A stretch of DNA of 64,000 nucleotides from Sneathiella chungangensis (GCF_009882935.1 NZ_WTVA01000004.1:62001-126000), one strand, 5' to 3'. Positions 44,856 to 54,055 are shown, counted from the first letter of the stretch. A program made the numbers and translations. The notes: generated by a model from the sequence alone, not told the origin.

Positions 44856-45785
44856 ATGCGGCTTCCACCGCTGAAAGCATTGCGCAGCTTTGAGGCCGCG
44901 GCCCGGCATTTAAGTTTTTCTAAAGCGGCCGATGAGCTGTTCGTCACTCCGGCGGCGATCAGCCATCAGGTGAAAGCATTGGAAGACTGGCTCGGCATCA
45001 CCCTTTTCAAGCGGCTCAACAGGGCGGTGATTCTCACGAAAGAAGGGCAGAATTACCTTGTCGGCGTGCGCAACGGGCTGGAAGTGATCGGCGCGGCGAC
45101 TGAAAATGTCATGCGGCAGGACGCAACCGGGGCGCTGCATGTGGATACGTTGCCGTCATTCGCGGCGCGCTGGCTGCTCCCCCGCCTCAGCCGGTTCCGC
45201 GAGGCACATCCCGATATCGACGTCCGCCTGTCCGCGTCTGATCATCTGACGGATTTCAACCGGGAGGATGTTGATGTGGTTATCCGTTACGGCCATGGTA
45301 ATTATCCCGGCCTCCGTGTTGATAAGCTGCTGACAGAAGAGGTTATGTTCCCGGTTTGCAGTCCCAGCCTGCTCGACGGCAAACATCCGTTGCGATCGCC
45401 AGCAGATCTGAAATACCATACGCTGCTCCATGACGATATGCGAATCGACTGGCAGGCTTGGCTGACCATGGCGGGCGTTACGGATGTGGATCCGAAAAAG
45501 GGGCCGAGCTTTAACGACAGTTCGATGTTGCTGACCGCCGCGATGGAGGGGCAGGGAGTAGCGCTCGGTCGCAGCACGCTGGCCGCCGATGATCTGCTCG
45601 CCGGACGTCTTGCCCAGCCGTTCGATGTTCAGCCGATTCAGGCGCATCACGCCTATTATCTCGTCAGTCCGGAGGAAATGGCCGATCGCCCGCGCATTGC
45701 CGCATTCCGCGAATGGATATTGGAAGAGGCGTCGGTCAGCTCTGGCCGCTTCAAATCACGTACGGAGCAGGCGCAATACCGCTGA
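44856..45785 (+). CDS. LysR-family regulator, GcvA-like
   Basis: 309-residue LysR protein. It opens LPPLKALRSFEAAARHLSFS then KAADELFVTPAAISHQVKAL, the winged-helix N-terminus typical of the GcvA branch, and continues with the effector-binding domain including SFAARWLLPRLSRFR. It diverges from the DUF1127 gene, which it may regulate, and is convergent with the chemoreceptor gene. The effector cannot be predicted. Confidence 0.9.
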   Translation: MRLPPLKALRSFEAAARHLSFSKAADELFVTPAAISHQVKALEDWLGITLFKRLNRAVILTKEGQNYLVGVRNGLEVIGAATENVMRQDATGALHVDTLPSFAARWLLPRLSRFREAHPDIDVRLSASDHLTDFNREDVDVVIRYGHGNYPGLRVDKLLTEEVMFPVCSPSLLDGKHPLRSPADLKYHTLLHDDMRIDWQAWLTMAGVTDVDPKKGPSFNDSSMLLTAAMEGQGVALGRSTLAADDLLAGRLAQPFDVQPIQAHHAYYLVSPEEMADRPRIAAFREWILEEASVSSGRFKSRTEQAQYR

Positions 45786-45795
45786 GCCGGATCGG

Positions 45796-47196
45796 CTAGC
45801 GCTTCGGCTTGTAGCCGATACGAAAACCGCCCCAATGCCGGCCTTTGACGTAAATCGGCGCGGATAAATCCTTCATCATCGCAAAGGTCCCGCCGCCCAT
45901 ATCCCGACGATAGGTCTGCAGAAGGAAGGGTTTCGTATTGCGCCCGGCCGCCAGACCCGTGCGGTCGTCAAATATCCGCCGGTTGCGGCAGTTCGCCGCA
46001 TTCCAGTCCGGATCGTTCGGCCGCTGCGGGTGCGAAAATTTAAGGTTATGCGTTGGCAAATAGCCGTTTCGATCAACCGCGGCACAGAAGACAATGCTCT
46101 CATCGCTTTCAAGCGCGGGCTCCTGTACCTCAGGAAAAAGGCGATCTGTCAGGTCAACGAACCTGGTCATTTGCTGCGGCGGGTCCGTGCCCTCGATATC
46201 CACATAATTTTCATCGAACAGGTCATCGATAGAGATCGTTCCCTCCTCAACGGCATCTTCAAGCAGCCTTGAAATTTCCGCGGCCTTTTCTGTTGCCAGC
46301 CGGATAAAGGGCGTATCCACGGTTTCATGCCCGCTTCCGGCAATCAGCTCGATCAGGGTTTCGCTGACCTGCAAGAGGCCGGTCGCCTTGGCATCCGCGA
46401 GTGAAATGTTTGTATCTGTTTCCGCGACACTCGACTTCAGGGAATCAAGTTCCGCCGATACGCGATCGCATTGGGCAAGATTACCGTCTGCGTCGCCGGC
46501 CATGGCGGTAATTTCAGTGCTGATCTGACGGAGGTTGTTTTCGACAGTCTCGAAAATTTCCGCAATATCGGCAGAGCCGTCCTGCGCAGACTGCGCGCGT
46601 TGGGAATTGCCGGCAACCTGTGTCTGCAGGCCGCCAACCTGATCGGTCAGAATCTTCACCGTATTGGTGATTTCAACGGTGGCTTTCTTGGTCTCATCAG
46701 CAAGGCTTTTGACTTCCGTCGCGACAACAGCGAAGCCTTTGCCCGCTTCGCCCGCACGTGCCGCTTCGATTGTTGCATTCAGCGCCAGCAGGTTGGTCTG
46801 GCTTGCGATGCCCTCAATGCCGGCGGCAACCTTTGCGACGTTGGCAAGCGCTTCACTCAGGCTCGCGAGCTGGCCTTCGAGCTGAGTCACGCCGGTGACA
46901 AGTTCCTGAATATCCTTGATGGCGTGGGTGATTTTCTCCTTAGAGTCATGAACCTCGGTCGCCGTTTGTGTCGTCGCACTCTTCGATGACTGGGCCGCAT
47001 CACTGATCTTGTTGTTGGCGGCGATCATGTTGGCCGCGACATCGGAGAGATTTTCAAACTGTTTTGATTGCGCTTTGCTGCGCGCGGACACTTCAGCCAG
47101 ATGGCCGGCAATTTCGGCGACTTCCACACCAAGGCTACCGACTTCGCTCGCCATTTTTGCAACGAAGGCGTCGGATTTGTTCGTCATTTCGGACAT
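45796..47196 (-). CDS. Soluble methyl-accepting chemotaxis protein
   Basis: 466 residues, no transmembrane segment, so a cytoplasmic receptor. The MCP signalling domain is N-terminal to central, with the hairpin tip [20 protein letters not shown] then [22 protein letters not shown]-terminal sensing module (about 370-466) contains [25 protein letters not shown] and the [15 protein letters not shown] end. The ATG at 47196 is preceded by AGGAGG. Ligand unknown; the module recurs in alphaproteobacterial receptors. Confidence 0.88.
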   Translation of the reverse strand: MSEMTNKSDAFVAKMASEVGSLGVEVAEIAGHLAEVSARSKAQSKQFENLSDVAANMIAANNKISDAAQSSKSATTQTATEVHDSKEKITHAIKDIQELVTGVTQLEGQLASLSEALANVAKVAAGIEGIASQTNLLALNATIEAARAGEAGKGFAVVATEVKSLADETKKATVEITNTVKILTDQVGGLQTQVAGNSQRAQSAQDGSADIAEIFETVENNLRQISTEITAMAGDADGNLAQCDRVSAELDSLKSSVAETDTNISLADAKATGLLQVSETLIELIAGSGHETVDTPFIRLATEKAAEISRLLEDAVEEGTISIDDLFDENYVDIEGTDPPQQMTRFVDLTDRLFPEVQEPALESDESIVFCAAVDRNGYLPTHNLKFSHPQRPNDPDWNAANCRNRRIFDDRTGLAAGRNTKPFLLQTYRRDMGGGTFAMMKDLSAPIYVKGRHWGGFRIGYKPKR

Positions 47197-47358
47197 CCGG
47201 GATATCCTCCTCTTTCTCATCCCCCAACTGGATAGTGTCCGGCAGTATCGGCAAATATGGTAAAAATTTAGTGAATGAGGGAAGTCCCTTATTTTTTTGC
47301 CGCTTTAGGTCGGTTAAGGTGAAAAACGGGTGGTCTGGAAGCGCAATAAACGCTATAG

Positions 47359-48624
<1,266 letters not shown>

Positions 48625-48646
48625 CCGAATTCATTCTCCATTCACG

Positions 48647-48674
48647 GGCGGCCGATGATTCGGCCGCCTTTTTT
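48647..48674 (+). terminator. Terminator after aatA
   Basis: GGCGGCCGA and TCGGCCGCC make a perfect 9-bp stem with a TGAT loop, followed by TTTTTT. Clear Rho-independent terminator 22 bases after the stop. Confidence 0.92.
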
Positions 48675-48781
48675 GTGCGGCTGACTGACGCGAAAAAAAA
48701 TAGTCGAGGCCCGCAGTTTTCCGCCCGGTCTATTCCTGTCGACAAGTTTTTCCTTGCACCCGTCGAGACGGAGGCAGAACA

Positions 48782-48814
48782 TTAGACTTGTCTAACAAAC
48801 AAGGGAGGCACGAT
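48782..48814 (+). promoter_or_regulatory. Leader of the EF-G-like gene: palindrome plus strong Shine-Dalgarno, candidate sRNA target
   Basis: TTAGACTTGTCTAA (48782-48795) is a perfect palindrome; it overlaps GTCTAAC (48790-48796). Five bases later AGGGAGG (48802-48808) is the ribosome binding site for the ATG at 48815. GTCTAAC and AGGGAGG are the two halves of the complement of the conserved sRNA box at 52375, 52620 and 52902, so base pairing with a five-base bulge is possible. The palindrome could equally be a protein operator. Confidence 0.5.
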
Positions 48815-50830
48815 ATGGTCGTAGACAAACCTAAGGGGCCTCGCAGCATCGCGCTGGTAGGCCCCTATTCAAGCGGGAAAACAACACTTCTTGAAGCCAT
48901 CCTGCATATCTGTAATGAAACCGACCGGAAAGGGAGTGTCACGGCAGGAACGTCCTGCGGCGACAGTTCCAAGGAGGCGCGGGAGCGCCAGATGAGCGTC
49001 GAGGTAAACACGGCGCATGCGCATTATCTGGATGACGACTTCACCATTCTCGACTGTCCCGGTTCCATCGAGTTTTTTCAGGAGACAGAAAATGCCTTAA
49101 CCGGTGTTGATGCCGCGGTGGTGGTCTGCGAACCGGACAAGGATCGCGTCCTGACCCTTTCGCCGCTGCTGAAGACCTTGCAGGAAAGAGGTCTGCCAAC
49201 CTTCATTTTCGTGAATAAGATGGATAAGGCCTACGGCTCGGTGCATGATTTGTTCAATTCGCTGCAGGCCGTTACCGATCGCGCCCTTGTTCTCCGTCAA
49301 GTGCCGATTTTCAAAGACAATATTATCAGCGGATATGTCGATCTCGCGTCCGAACGAGCCTATGTCTATAAGGAAGGGGAAGCCTCCCGTATTATCGACC
49401 TGCCACCGGAAATGGCGGAAGAGGAGGGGACGTCACGCTTTGCCATGCTCGAGAAGCTCGCGGATTTCGACGACCATCTGATGGAAGAACTGCTGGAGGA
49501 TATTGAGCCCGAGCGCGAGGAGATTTATGCGCTTTTGCAAAATGATCTCCGCGAAGGTCTGGTAACCCCGGTCTTCCTCGGATCCGCCGAAAACGACAGC
49601 GGCGTTCGCCGCCTATTGAAGGCGCTTCGTCATGAAGTGCCGGCCGCCGACGTGGCGGCCACCCGGGCCGGGTTTGATGCGGCCTCCGATCAACCCGTTG
49701 CACAAATTCTCAAAACCTATATGTCGTCTCAGGGCGGCAAGCTCTCTCTTGCCCGCATCTGGTCGGGCGAGATAAAGGATGGCGATAGCTTCGCCATTGG
49801 ACGCATCGGCGGGATTTTCAGGCTTCAGGGCGCGAAATCGGAAAAGCTGGATCGCGCTGGTCCCGGCGAGATCGTCGCTTTCGGTCGGCTTGATGAAGCC
49901 AGAACAGGTGACGTCCTGATGAGCGATAAAACGATCAACTCGCCAGCAGAGGCGGTGCTGCCGCCCGTATACAGCATTGCGCTTGTCCCGGAAAAGCGGG
50001 ACGACGAGGTTAAGCTCTCCGCCGTCCTCAGTAAAATACTGGAGGAGGATAACTCCCTCAGGGCGGAACATAAACAAGAAACCCAGGAGCTGATCCTGTG
50101 GGGACAGGGCGAAATCCACCTGAATGTCGCCCTTGACCGGATGCGCAACAAATACGGGCTGAACGTCAAGTCACGGCGCCCGAAAGTCGCCTACAAGGAA
50201 GCGATCCGCAAGGCCGCAACCCAGCATGCGCGCTATAAGAAGCAGAGCGGCGGTCACGGGCAGTTCGGAGATGTTCATATCGAGATCAAACCATTGCCGC
50301 GGGGATCGGGCTTCAATTTTGAGGAGAAGATCGTCGGCGGTTCCGTTCCGCGTCAATATATCCCGGCGGTCGAGCATGGCGTGAAAGAGTACCTCGCGGA
50401 AGGGCCGCTCGGCTTTCCGGTTGTCGATGTGTCTGTCACGTTGTTCGACGGGCAATTCCATTCGGTGGACAGCTCGGAAAATTCCTTCCGGTCGGCGGCT
50501 CGTATCGCCATGAGCGAGGGAATGCCGAAATGTGATCCGGTATTGCTAGAGCCTATCTATAAGGTCGAGATTTCCATGCCATCGGAGCATACCTCCAAGG
50601 TCAACAGTATTGTCAGCGGCCGACGTGGCCAGATATTGGGCTTTGATGCGCGGGACGGATGGGAAGGCTGGGATGTGCTGGTGGCCATGATACCGGAATC
50701 CGAAGTGCATGATCTGATCGTTGATTTGCGCTCGGCGACCCTCGGTGTGGGCACCTATCGCAGCGAGTTTGACCATTTGCAGGAACTCACCGGTCAATAT
50801 GCGGAGAAAGTACTGCAAAACCGGAACTGA
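48815..50830 (+). CDS. Elongation factor G-like translational GTPase paralogue
   Basis: 671-residue five-domain EF-G homologue. P-loop GPYSSGKTTLLEAIL at the N-terminus, the G3 motif reads DCPGS instead of DTPGH, and G4 is NKMD. EF-G domains II-V follow, including PRQYIPAVEHGVKEYLAEGP and the C-terminal GRRGQILGFDARDGWEGWDV. The His of DTPGH, needed for normal GTP hydrolysis, is replaced by Ser, as in the EF-G-like branch rather than FusA. Role unknown, perhaps ribosome recycling or stress. I use the ATG at 48815 because of the GGGAGG in front; an upstream TTG is unlikely. Confidence 0.9.
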   Translation: MVVDKPKGPRSIALVGPYSSGKTTLLEAILHICNETDRKGSVTAGTSCGDSSKEARERQMSVEVNTAHAHYLDDDFTILDCPGSIEFFQETENALTGVDAAVVVCEPDKDRVLTLSPLLKTLQERGLPTFIFVNKMDKAYGSVHDLFNSLQAVTDRALVLRQVPIFKDNIISGYVDLASERAYVYKEGEASRIIDLPPEMAEEEGTSRFAMLEKLADFDDHLMEELLEDIEPEREEIYALLQNDLREGLVTPVFLGSAENDSGVRRLLKALRHEVPAADVAATRAGFDAASDQPVAQILKTYMSSQGGKLSLARIWSGEIKDGDSFAIGRIGGIFRLQGAKSEKLDRAGPGEIVAFGRLDEARTGDVLMSDKTINSPAEAVLPPVYSIALVPEKRDDEVKLSAVLSKILEEDNSLRAEHKQETQELILWGQGEIHLNVALDRMRNKYGLNVKSRRPKVAYKEAIRKAATQHARYKKQSGGHGQFGDVHIEIKPLPRGSGFNFEEKIVGGSVPRQYIPAVEHGVKEYLAEGPLGFPVVDVSVTLFDGQFHSVDSSENSFRSAARIAMSEGMPKCDPVLLEPIYKVEISMPSEHTSKVNSIVSGRRGQILGFDARDGWEGWDVLVAMIPESEVHDLIVDLRSATLGVGTYRSEFDHLQELTGQYAEKVLQNRN

Positions 50831-50932
50831 AGGACTTTGGTGGGGCGCCGCTCACAGACTGTTGACTTGTAGTTGAAGCGGCGCCGCCCGATTATCGTCT
50901 GTAGCCAATGAACTACAGAAGGATGTGGGCGC

Positions 50933-51904
50933 GTGTTGATTAAGAATCCAAAGGGCTGGGAACTCCCGGAATCGAAAGCGATTTCGGAATCCGTTTATCT
51001 GAACCGGCGGAAAATCCTGCAGGGGATGGCGGGCGCCGGATTGATCGCGTCAATCGGTTCAGCAGTGCCGCTCCACCGGGCGTTTGCCGATGATGCAGAT
51101 CCAAGCGCCAAACTCTACCCTGTGCCACTGAATGACCGCTACAAGGTTATGCGCGAGCTGACGCCCGAAAAAATTGCGACGACCTACAATAACTTTTACG
51201 AATTCGGCTCTCACAAGGAGATCTATGAAGCGGCCCAGGCGCTCAAAATCCGGCCCTGGACGGTAAAGATCGACGGCATGGTGGAAAAGGAGATGGACAT
51301 CGATATTGATGACCTTCTCGCGAAGATGCCGCTTGAAGAAAGACTTTACAGGCATCGCTGCGTTGAAGCCTGGTCGATGGTCGTGCCGTGGAGCGGGTTC
51401 CCGATGAAGGAGCTTGTGAAACTGGCGGCGCCAACGTCCAGCGCGAAATATGTGGTCATGCAGACCTTCGAGGATAAATCCATGGCCCCCGGCCAGCGGC
51501 AGTTCTGGTATCCCTGGCCCTATACGGATGGCCTCACCATAGAAGAAGCGACCAATGACCTTACCTTCATGGTGACGGGCCTTTACGGCAAACCGCTGCC
51601 CAAGCAGAACGGCGCCCCCCTGCGATTGGCCGCACCCTGGAAATATGGCTTCAAGCAGGTAAAATCCATTGTTCGCTTTACGTTCACCGATAAGCGACCG
51701 GTAAGCTTCTGGGAAACGCTTCTCGGTGAAGAATATGGTTTCTGGGCCAACATCAATCCGGAAGTACCGCATCGGCGCTGGTCGCAAGCATCGGAACGCG
51801 ACATCGGAACGGGGGAAAGGATCCCGACACTTCTTTACAACGGATATGGCGAGTATGTCGCTGATATCTATAAGGACATGAAAGGCGAGCGGCTTTTCAT
51901 GTAA
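50933..51904 (+). CDS. msrP: Protein-methionine-sulfoxide reductase catalytic subunit MsrP
   Basis: Periplasmic molybdoenzyme repairing oxidised methionine in envelope proteins. 323 residues: a twin-arginine signal (NRRKILQGMAGAGLIASIG, RR at 25-26), then the sulfite-oxidase-like fold with the Mo-ligand Cys at 143 in RHRCVEAWSMVVPW. It ends FWANINPEVPHRRWSQASER followed by a C-terminal tail. GTG start. The usual haem-membrane partner msrQ is absent; the next gene encodes EncFtn. The Mo-cofactor genes are elsewhere in this window. Confidence 0.93.
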   Translation: MLIKNPKGWELPESKAISESVYLNRRKILQGMAGAGLIASIGSAVPLHRAFADDADPSAKLYPVPLNDRYKVMRELTPEKIATTYNNFYEFGSHKEIYEAAQALKIRPWTVKIDGMVEKEMDIDIDDLLAKMPLEERLYRHRCVEAWSMVVPWSGFPMKELVKLAAPTSSAKYVVMQTFEDKSMAPGQRQFWYPWPYTDGLTIEEATNDLTFMVTGLYGKPLPKQNGAPLRLAAPWKYGFKQVKSIVRFTFTDKRPVSFWETLLGEEYGFWANINPEVPHRRWSQASERDIGTGERIPTLLYNGYGEYVADIYKDMKGERLFM

Positions 51905-52035
51905 ATTCTCCGATCTCCACCGTTCCGCCGCCGAAAATTTCTGCGCGCCGCGGTATGCGAAGGGCCTTTGTTCTGCTATCAATAATGATCAACGAGACTT
52001 GAATCATTCCAATACGCCGAGGAGGGCGAATTTAC

Positions 52036-52329
52036 ATGGCGAATGAAGGATACCACGAGCCAATTGCGGAACTGTCAGACGAGACACGGGATATGCACAG
52101 GGCAATCACCTCGCTGATGGAGGAACTTGAGGCTGTTGACTGGTATAATCAGCGGGTTGACGCCTGCAAGGATGCGGAGCTTAAAAAGATTCTCGCTCAT
52201 AACCGGGATGAAGAGAAAGAACATGCCGCGATGGTACTGGAATGGATTCGCCGAAAAGATCCGACATTTGATCACGAGCTTAAGGATTATCTCTTCAAAG
52301 AAGGTCCGATCGGTCATCACCACGATTAA
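52036..52329 (+). CDS. EncFtn-type (encapsulated) ferritin, orphan
   Basis: 97 residues matching the encapsulated-ferritin family of Rhodospirillum. The two-helix core has RAITSLMEELEAVDWYNQRV and LAHNRDEEKEHAAMVLEWIR. The expected ferroxidase residues E29, E30, E32, W36, E59, E60 and H63 are all present; in the family two subunits form the iron site. Unlike encapsulin cargo, it stops shortly after YLFKEGPIG with HHHD and lacks the C-terminal localisation extension. No encapsulin gene is adjacent or elsewhere in the window. GAGGAGG ribosome binding site. Confidence 0.93.
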   Translation: MANEGYHEPIAELSDETRDMHRAITSLMEELEAVDWYNQRVDACKDAELKKILAHNRDEEKEHAAMVLEWIRRKDPTFDHELKDYLFKEGPIGHHHD

Positions 52330-52343
52330 CGAATCTTGTAGAC

Positions 52344-52463
52344 AAAAAAATGCCGGCCAAATGAATGGCCGGCAAGTCTAACAGGGAGGTGCATCTTGAA
52401 GAAAGATGCGATGGAGCGAAAAGGATAGGGAGGAAACCTTCCGCTCCTGCCAGAAACTGGCAT
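52344..52463 (-). ncRNA. Small RNA copy A of a four-member family (anti-Shine-Dalgarno type)
   Basis: Read on the minus strand, 5' to 3': hairpin TGCCAG/CTGGCA (52448-52462); a stem GGAGCG/CGCTCC with inner AAGG/CCTT (52413-52447) whose loop contains TTTCCTCCCTAT. Then come hairpin GCATCTT/AAGATGC (52391-52409), the single-stranded box ACCTCCCTGTTAGACT (52375-52390), and a terminator GCCGGCC/GGCCGGC (52352-52373) followed by seven T (52344-52350). No reading frame of note. Exposed CCUCCC motifs can pair with ribosome binding sites, as in mmgR and CcsR sRNAs. Promoter not identified. Confidence 0.8.
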
Positions 52464-52585
52464 TCGAATGATATATATTTCAACACCATTCTTCCTTTAT
52501 ATTGTGTTTCCCGAAATATTTTAAATACGTGAATCTACATATCAGCCATGTGTCAGCGGCATATGCGAAAACCGGACGGCAGGGC

Positions 52586-52712
52586 AAAAAAAGACCGGCC
52601 TCAATTAAGAGGCCGGCTTAGTCTAACAGGGAGGTATTGCCTTTCGACAATACAGATTACATGTGATTGGGAGGAATACATGCAATCGATATCAGCAGGG
52701 AGCTGATATAAT
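52586..52712 (-). ncRNA. Small RNA copy B of a four-member family (anti-Shine-Dalgarno type)
   Basis: Minus strand order: hairpin ATATCAGC/GCTGATAT (52689-52709) with loop TCCCT; stem GATTGCATGT/ACATGTAATC (52655-52687, one mismatch) with loop ATTCCTCCCAATC. Hairpin TATTG/CAATA (52635-52652), box ACCTCCCTGTTAGACT (52620-52635) and terminator CCGGCCTC/GAGGCCGG (52595-52616) then seven T (52586-52592) complete it. Sequence outside the box and terminator differs strongly from copy A but the order of structures is the same. This compensatory variation supports a functional RNA. Confidence 0.82.
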
Positions 52713-52718
52713 AAATGC

Positions 52719-52731
52719 TGCGACGCAACAT
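52719..52731 (-). promoter_or_regulatory. Motif shared upstream of sRNA copies B and C (copy B site)
   Basis: ATGTTGCGTCGCA on the minus strand lies 10 bases upstream of the first hairpin of copy B. The same 13-mer with one change occurs upstream of copy C. It includes the palindrome TGCG-W-CGCA and may be a regulator or sigma-factor site or the 5' end of the transcript. Confidence 0.45.
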
Positions 52732-52870
52732 TCATGAGTAATAAATAGCTAAATCAGGGGCTATATTCCACAGTTAATATTGCACTGCACCTATGCAGAA
52801 AATGCATAGCTCAAATTGAGCTTCTCCGGTGACTGCTTTTGAAGTCCTGGATTTTTTGGCAGAATCAGCC

Positions 52871-52995
52871 AAAAAAATGCCGGCCAAATGAATGGCCGGC
52901 AAGTCTAACAGGGAGGTAATATGTCAAGAAGACATAGGATTGCAAAAATCAGGGAGGAGATTTCGCAATCTCATCAAGATCAGGGATCTTCATGA
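52871..52995 (-). ncRNA. Small RNA copy C of a four-member family (anti-Shine-Dalgarno type)
   Basis: Minus strand order: hairpin AAGATC/GATCTT (52976-52990, loop CCT); long stem GATTGCGAAATC with GATTTTTGCAATC (52938-52970) whose loop is TCCTCCCT. Hairpin TATGTC/GACATA (52920-52936), box ACCTCCCTGTTAGACT (52902-52917) and terminator GCCGGCC/GGCCGGC (52879-52900) then seven T (52871-52877) follow. The terminator and box are identical to copy A, so A and C probably share a recent duplication; the upstream stems differ. It is the unit nearest the LysR gene. Confidence 0.82.
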
Positions 52996-53005
52996 AAACG
53001 ATTAT

Positions 53006-53018
53006 TGCGTCGCAACAT
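53006..53018 (-). promoter_or_regulatory. Motif shared upstream of sRNA copies B and C (copy C site)
   Basis: ATGTTGCGACGCA on the minus strand, 16 bases upstream of the first hairpin of copy C; 12 of 13 bases match the copy B site at 52719. Further upstream (about 53035) lies CCTATTTTTATAG, a plausible but unproven -10 region. Copy A has no such site. Confidence 0.45.
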
Positions 53019-53112
53019 CGTTCGGGGACTTTCTATAAAAATAGGTGCGCGGAGAAAAGAGCAATCTCGACAATGCTAATATGCGCGCCCTGCATAGCTA
53101 TGTCTGAGCGGC

Positions 53113-54003
53113 CTAGAAGGAATATTCGGCGACCTTCTGAATAAGGAAGTCACGGAAAATGGTAACCCGCTTCGATTTGCGCAGTTCTTCGGGATAAACA
53201 TAATAGGAATCGAACGTCGGGCCGCCAACGTCCGGCAAAATGCGGACCACATTGGTATGACCGTGCACGATATAGTCGGGCAGGCTGGCAATCCCGAGAC
53301 CGCTTTGAACAGCGAGCAACAGGCCATAGACGTTATTTACCTTGAAGACCGGTTCCTTCGTCCGCCCGATCGCGGTAAGTCTCTTCATTAACCAGTTCAC
53401 GTTTGACAGGTTGGTGGGGGCTTCCTCGCCATAGGTGATGAGGTTGCTCTCCAGAACATCTTCAAGACAGGCTGGCGTCCCGTGCTTCTTGAGGTAGTCG
53501 GGCGACGCGTAAACGTGATGGTTGACTGTCATCAGCTTGCGCTGGATGAGGTCGGGCTGGACCGGAGCGCGCAGCCGAATGGCGATGTCGGCTTCCCGCA
53601 TGCCAAGATCGAGCTCCCGGTCGGCAAGTATCAGATTGACAGTAATTTCCGGATACAGCTCGATAAATTCCCGGATGCGCGGCGTCAGCCAGTTGGCGCC
53701 GAGGCCGACCGTCGCCGTCACCCTGAGTTCGCCGGACGGTTTTTCATGCGCATCCATCAGCTGCGCCTCGGTCATGGCGAGCTTGGCGAAAACCTCATGC
53801 GCCGTCTGGAATAGCAGCTCGCCTTGTTCGGTGAGCAGCAGTCCACGGGCGTGGCGGTGAAACAGGGCAACCTGCAGGCTTTCCTCAAGAGCGCTGATCT
53901 GCCGGCTGATGGCGGATTGACTGAGATGCAGCGTCTCGCCAGCGCGCGTGAAACTGCCCGCTTCGGCGACCGCATGAAATATGCGCAACTTGTCCCAATC
54001 CAT
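53113..54003 (-). CDS. LysR-family transcriptional regulator
   Basis: 296 residues starting MDWDKLRIFHAVAEAGSFTR, a LysR winged-helix domain (AISRQISALEESLQVALFHR), followed by a substrate-binding domain with GLGIASLPDYIVH. It lies 52 bases downstream of trxB on the same strand, a conserved trxB-lysR order in alphaproteobacteria. The sRNA units follow it on the same strand. Whether it controls them is inference only. Confidence 0.92.
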   Translation of the reverse strand: MDWDKLRIFHAVAEAGSFTRAGETLHLSQSAISRQISALEESLQVALFHRHARGLLLTEQGELLFQTAHEVFAKLAMTEAQLMDAHEKPSGELRVTATVGLGANWLTPRIREFIELYPEITVNLILADRELDLGMREADIAIRLRAPVQPDLIQRKLMTVNHHVYASPDYLKKHGTPACLEDVLESNLITYGEEAPTNLSNVNWLMKRLTAIGRTKEPVFKVNNVYGLLLAVQSGLGIASLPDYIVHGHTNVVRILPDVGGPTFDSYYVYPEELRKSKRVTIFRDFLIQKVAEYSF

Positions 54004-54055
54004 ATTTCCGCCCGCCTTTACCTTCCGATGTCAGTATCGGATGCCTGCGGTCTCC

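Noticed and set aside
52586-53020. Specific sigma-factor promoters for the sRNAs
   Set aside because: AT-rich stretches such as CCTATTTTTATAG exist, but no pair of -35/-10 elements is shared by the copies at a consistent spacing, so I claim no promoter class.
52330-53112. Tandem repeats as an IS, CRISPR or REP element, or as plus-strand ribosome binding sites in front of genes
   Set aside because: The GGGAGG boxes on the plus strand are followed by no reading frame and preceded by A runs that would be the wrong end of a terminator. The T tracts, order and stems only make sense on the minus strand. There are no transposase, direct-repeat target or spacer patterns.
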